Assembly (NCBI GenBank): GCA_963789175.1 | Contig: CAWBJO010000006.1 | Location: forward strand, 682,001 to 746,000 | Source: CAWBJO01 sp963789175 | GTDB taxonomy: Bacteria > Pseudomonadota > Alphaproteobacteria > Rhizobiales > Aestuariivirgaceae | DNA: 64,000 nt | Direction of reading: 5' to 3' | Shown: positions 61,475 to 64,000 of the stretch, piece after piece | How the letters are laid out: the number at the start of each line of letters is the position of its first letter | How positions within the stretch are numbered: the first letter of the stretch is position 1 | The notes under the pieces: model-generated | Seen by the model: the letters and a program-made list of their open reading frames with translations, nothing else | Database searches by the model: none | Told to the model about the DNA's origin: nothing | Position numbers and translations under genes: made by a program

Positions 61475-62644
61475 ATGAAAGCACTCACATGGCATGGTAA
61501 GAGCGATATCCGTTATGAAAGCGTGCCGGATCCCGAAATCCAGCATCCTCAGGACATCATCATCAAGGTCACCGCTTGCGCTATCTGCGGGTCGGATCTT
61601 CATATCTATAACGGCGTCATCCCCGAAATGCACAGTGGCGACGTTGTGGGTCATGAGACGATGGGAGAGGTGGTGGAAGTCGGCAAAGACATCGCCTCGC
61701 TCAAGGTCGGCGACCGGGTAGTCATTCCTTTTACCATCGCCTGCGGGCAGTGCTTTTTCTGCAAGCGGGGCGAGTTCTCCGGTTGCGAGCGCTCCAACCC
61801 TGACCGAGAGAAGGCCGAGAAATTGTGGGGGCATTCGCCAGCCGGTCTGTTTGGATACTCGCATCTCCTGGGAGGATATGCAGGGGGTCAGGCGGAGTTT
61901 CTGCGCGTCCCTTTCGCGGATGTCGGTCCCCACAAGGTTCCACCAGGGCTTTCAGATGAACAGGTCCTTTTCCTCTCGGATATTTTCCCGACGGGATACA
62001 TGGCGGCCGACTTTTGCAACATCCAAGGCGGCGAGACGATCGCCATCTGGGGATGCGGGCCGGTCGGTCAATTCGCGATCAAAAGCGCCTTTTTGCTCGG
62101 AGCAGAACGCGTCATTGCCATCGATACTGTTCCTGAGCGCCTTGCCCTCGCAAAGTCAAGCGGGGCCGAGGTGGTCAACTTTCATGACGTCGACGTCTAC
62201 GAAACGATCCAAGACTTCACCCACGGCCGCGGCGCTGATGCCTGCATTGACGCCGTCGGGACCGAACCCGACACAACTGGTAGCTGGGACTCAGTGGTCG
62301 ATCGCGTGAAGGTGGCCACATATCTCGGCACCGATCGCCCACATGTACTGCGCCAGGCAGTTCACTGCTGTCGCAATTTCGGCACCGTTTCGATCGTCGG
62401 CGTGTATGGCGGATTCCTCGACAAAATTCCGTTTGGATCGGCAATCAATCGCGGACTTACCTTCCGTATGGCTCAAACGCCTGTGCAACGGTATCTGCCG
62501 ATGCTCCTGAAACGAATCGAAGAGGGAGAAATCGACCCCTCATTCGTGATCACCCACCGAGCATCTCTGCAAGAAGGACCAGATCTCTACAAGACATTCC
62601 GTGACAGAAAAGACGGGTGCATCAAGGTTGTCCTCAAACCCTAG
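61475..62644 (+). CDS. Zinc-dependent alcohol dehydrogenase (formaldehyde-dehydrogenase-like)
   Basis: 389 residues. Catalytic zinc site: CAICGSDLHIYNG and VVGHETMGEVVEVG. Structural zinc: CGQCFFCKRGEFSGC (four Cys). NAD-binding IWGCGPVGQFAIKSA near residue 195. Length and motifs place it with the glutathione-independent formaldehyde dehydrogenase/threonine-dehydrogenase-like MDR group found in stress clusters. It starts an operon with an SDR 14 nt downstream behind a perfect EcfG promoter. Confidence 0.88.
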   Translation: MKALTWHGKSDIRYESVPDPEIQHPQDIIIKVTACAICGSDLHIYNGVIPEMHSGDVVGHETMGEVVEVGKDIASLKVGDRVVIPFTIACGQCFFCKRGEFSGCERSNPDREKAEKLWGHSPAGLFGYSHLLGGYAGGQAEFLRVPFADVGPHKVPPGLSDEQVLFLSDIFPTGYMAADFCNIQGGETIAIWGCGPVGQFAIKSAFLLGAERVIAIDTVPERLALAKSSGAEVVNFHDVDVYETIQDFTHGRGADACIDAVGTEPDTTGSWDSVVDRVKVATYLGTDRPHVLRQAVHCCRNFGTVSIVGVYGGFLDKIPFGSAINRGLTFRMAQTPVQRYLPMLLKRIEEGEIDPSFVITHRASLQEGPDLYKTFRDRKDGCIKVVLKP

Positions 62645-62658
62645 AAAAGGTATCGGCC

Positions 62659-63450
62659 ATGGCCTCCCAGCGACCCCTTGCGGTAGTAACCGGAGCTTCA
62701 ACCGGGATTGGATATGAACTTGCCCTTCTGTGTGCAAAGGACAAATTCGATCTCGTCGTCGTTGCCGACGAGCCGGAGATCGAGCAGGCTGCAGAGGATT
62801 TCAGAAAGGCAGGAACAACTGTCACTTCTCTCGAAGTAGACCTGGCCACTACCGAAGGCGTCGATGAACTCGTCAAAGCGATTGGAAATCGATCAGTGGA
62901 TATCCTCCTAGCAAATGCCGGCCGCGGACTAGGTAAGGCTTTTCTCGATCAGGACTTCGACGGTATCAGGCACGTGATCGACACCAACATCACGGGGACG
63001 ATCTACTTGGTCCACCAACTCGTCCCCCAAATGCGCAAGCGACGCAAAGGACGCATTCTCTTTACCGGCTCGATCGCCGGGTTCATGCCGGGGACTTTTC
63101 AAGCCGTTTACAACGGGACCAAGTCGTTCATCAACTCCTTCTCGTTTGCCCTCCGTGCCGAGCTCAAGGACACGGGTGTCACCGTAACCTGCCTCATGCC
63201 GGGAGCCACCGAGACAGAATTTTTCGAAAGAGCCGACATGCTCGATACCAAAGTCGGGCAATCCGAAAAGGATGATCCGGCTGATGTCGCAAAGACCGGA
63301 TTCGACGCCATGATGAAAGGGGAAGGTGATGTCGTTTCAGGATGGAAAAACAAGGTCCAGTCGGCGATAGCCAATGTCACACCGGCCGGGATGCTGGCTG
63401 AAAAACATCGAAAGATGGCAGAGCCGGGTTCACGGAGAAAGGCAAAGTGA
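62659..63450 (+). CDS. SDR-family oxidoreductase (DltE/YqjQ-like)
   Basis: 263 residues from the ATG at 62659 (MASQRPLAVVTGASTGIGYE). SDR motifs: TGASTGIG, ILLANAGRGL in place of NNAG, FTGSIAGFMPGTF and catalytic VYNGTKSF (Y-x3-K). Substrate unknown. Co-transcribed with the zinc ADH and therefore probably in the general-stress regulon. Confidence 0.85.
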   Translation: MASQRPLAVVTGASTGIGYELALLCAKDKFDLVVVADEPEIEQAAEDFRKAGTTVTSLEVDLATTEGVDELVKAIGNRSVDILLANAGRGLGKAFLDQDFDGIRHVIDTNITGTIYLVHQLVPQMRKRRKGRILFTGSIAGFMPGTFQAVYNGTKSFINSFSFALRAELKDTGVTVTCLMPGATETEFFERADMLDTKVGQSEKDDPADVAKTGFDAMMKGEGDVVSGWKNKVQSAIANVTPAGMLAEKHRKMAEPGSRRKAK

Positions 63451-63610
63451 GAGCAGCGGTCACAGTCCGTCGCATCTCAAACCCGTTCGCAACCCGCGAG
63501 CTCAAAGTCTTGAAAATAATATGCCGGCTTTAACCCAACAGTATCTGCAACGCGAGGAAGAGAGCCAACTGGCGAAGCATTAAAATTCGTTTTTGGCTGC
63601 ATCAACAGAA

Positions 63611-64000
63611 ATGTCAAAAGATGACCTTCCTCACGGACCACTTGGGCCGAACCGCCTTCATGTGTGTGTTGACATGCAGCTCCTCTTTGCTGAGACCACC
63701 GATTGGCACTTGCCCTGGCTATCGAAGGTGCTTCCTAACATCGTCGAGATTAGTTCCAAAAAACCCGACCGGACACTGTTCACTCGCTTTATTCCTGCTC
63801 GTGAAGCAGGTCATGGCGTTGGGATGTGGCATTCTTACTTCGAACGCTGGAGCTCGATGACGATTGAGCAACTTGGCTCGGAACGAATTGAACTCGTTCC
63901 GGAGCTATCCAAGCTTGTTCCCCCAGCAAGAATGTTGACAAGTATGTCTACTCACCTTGGATCGGCATTCCGATAGTAGAACTTGAGCACCAGTCACGCG
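63611..64000 (+). pseudogene. Isochorismatase-family cysteine hydrolase, frameshifted and cut by window edge
   Basis: From the ATG at 63611 the frame reads LHVCVDMQLLFAETTDWHLPW, RTLFTRFIPAREAGHG and ELSKLVPPARM, all typical of cysteine hydrolases (first catalytic Asp in CVDMQ). After codon ATG-TT at 63932-63936 one base seems to be missing. The next frame continues DKYVYSPWIGIPIVELEHQSR to the right edge, while the original frame stops at 63976. Either a young pseudogene or a sequencing error; the catalytic Cys region lies beyond the window. Confidence 0.7.

Noticed and set aside
63521..63583. 20-codon frame with ATG between the SDR and isochorismatase genes
   Set aside because: Too short, no Shine-Dalgarno and no supporting context.

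Overview
The window looks like chromosomal DNA of a GC-rich alphaproteobacterium of the Hyphomicrobiales (Rhizobiales). Pointers are a YcjX/DUF697-type membrane protein pair, an adrenodoxin-type ferredoxin beside a thioredoxin-reductase-like ferredoxin-NADP reductase, a large two-TM coiled-coil protein resembling the Growth Pole Ring/TipN proteins of polar growers, a Ku-LigD pair, a DgcN-DgcA pair, a persulfide dioxygenase with split YeeE-like transporters, and several promoters matching the alphaproteobacterial general-stress sigma factor EcfG (GGAAC-N16-CGTT). The genus cannot be fixed from sequence alone.

Layout. 1-9.1 kb: stress-linked membrane proteins (the first cut by the window edge), DMT and MFS transporters, a CelD-type acetyltransferase, an Old-Yellow-Enzyme/TMADH-type oxidoreductase and a TadG-like vWA pilus-associated protein. 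9.2-11.9 kb: an EamA exporter, then a three-gene sulfur operon (two half YeeE/YedE channels plus persulfide dioxygenase). 11.9-14.8 kb, minus strand: P1 peptidase, FNR, ferredoxin and an HPt protein. 15.3-18.8 kb: the GPR-like scaffold. 18.8-22 kb: D-glutamate catabolism genes and an MFS transporter. 22-31.2 kb: Thr/Ser dehydratase, a SulP transporter with STAS and cNMP-binding domains divergent from an MBL hydrolase and a CHASE2-adenylate cyclase, a FecR protein and an FAH-family hydrolase. 31.3-34.9 kb: a DUF3008-ku-ligD NHEJ operon behind a perfect EcfG promoter. 35-39.9 kb: small envelope proteins, a lipid kinase, a PAP2 phosphatase and a Rieske oxygenase. 40-46.4 kb: a carbohydrate cluster (AceE-like thiamine enzyme, FGGY kinase with a frameshift, BtpA, FucU/RbsD mutarotase, ABC ATPase without permease). 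46.5-51 kb: small stress/envelope proteins, then an enolase-superfamily dehydratase with an SDR.

A tRNA-Lys(CTT) gene at 51165-51240 marks a change of character. To its right the DNA is less GC-rich by eye and full of accessory genes, truncations and frameshifts: ankyrin and pentapeptide repeat proteins, a truncated nuclease, an IS5-family element that appears to carry a methyltransferase passenger gene, an L,D-transpeptidase, a broken vanadium-haloperoxidase-like gene, an ADH-SDR operon with a perfect EcfG promoter, and a frameshifted isochorismatase-family gene at the right edge. This looks like a decaying island next to a tRNA gene; its far boundary and any integrase are not visible.

The main cross-cutting signal is the set of four perfect GGAAC-N16-CGTT promoters (31329, 47698, 53634 minus strand, 61420) plus several near matches. 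They tie DNA repair, small envelope proteins and an oxidoreductase operon to one stress regulon spanning both core and island DNA.
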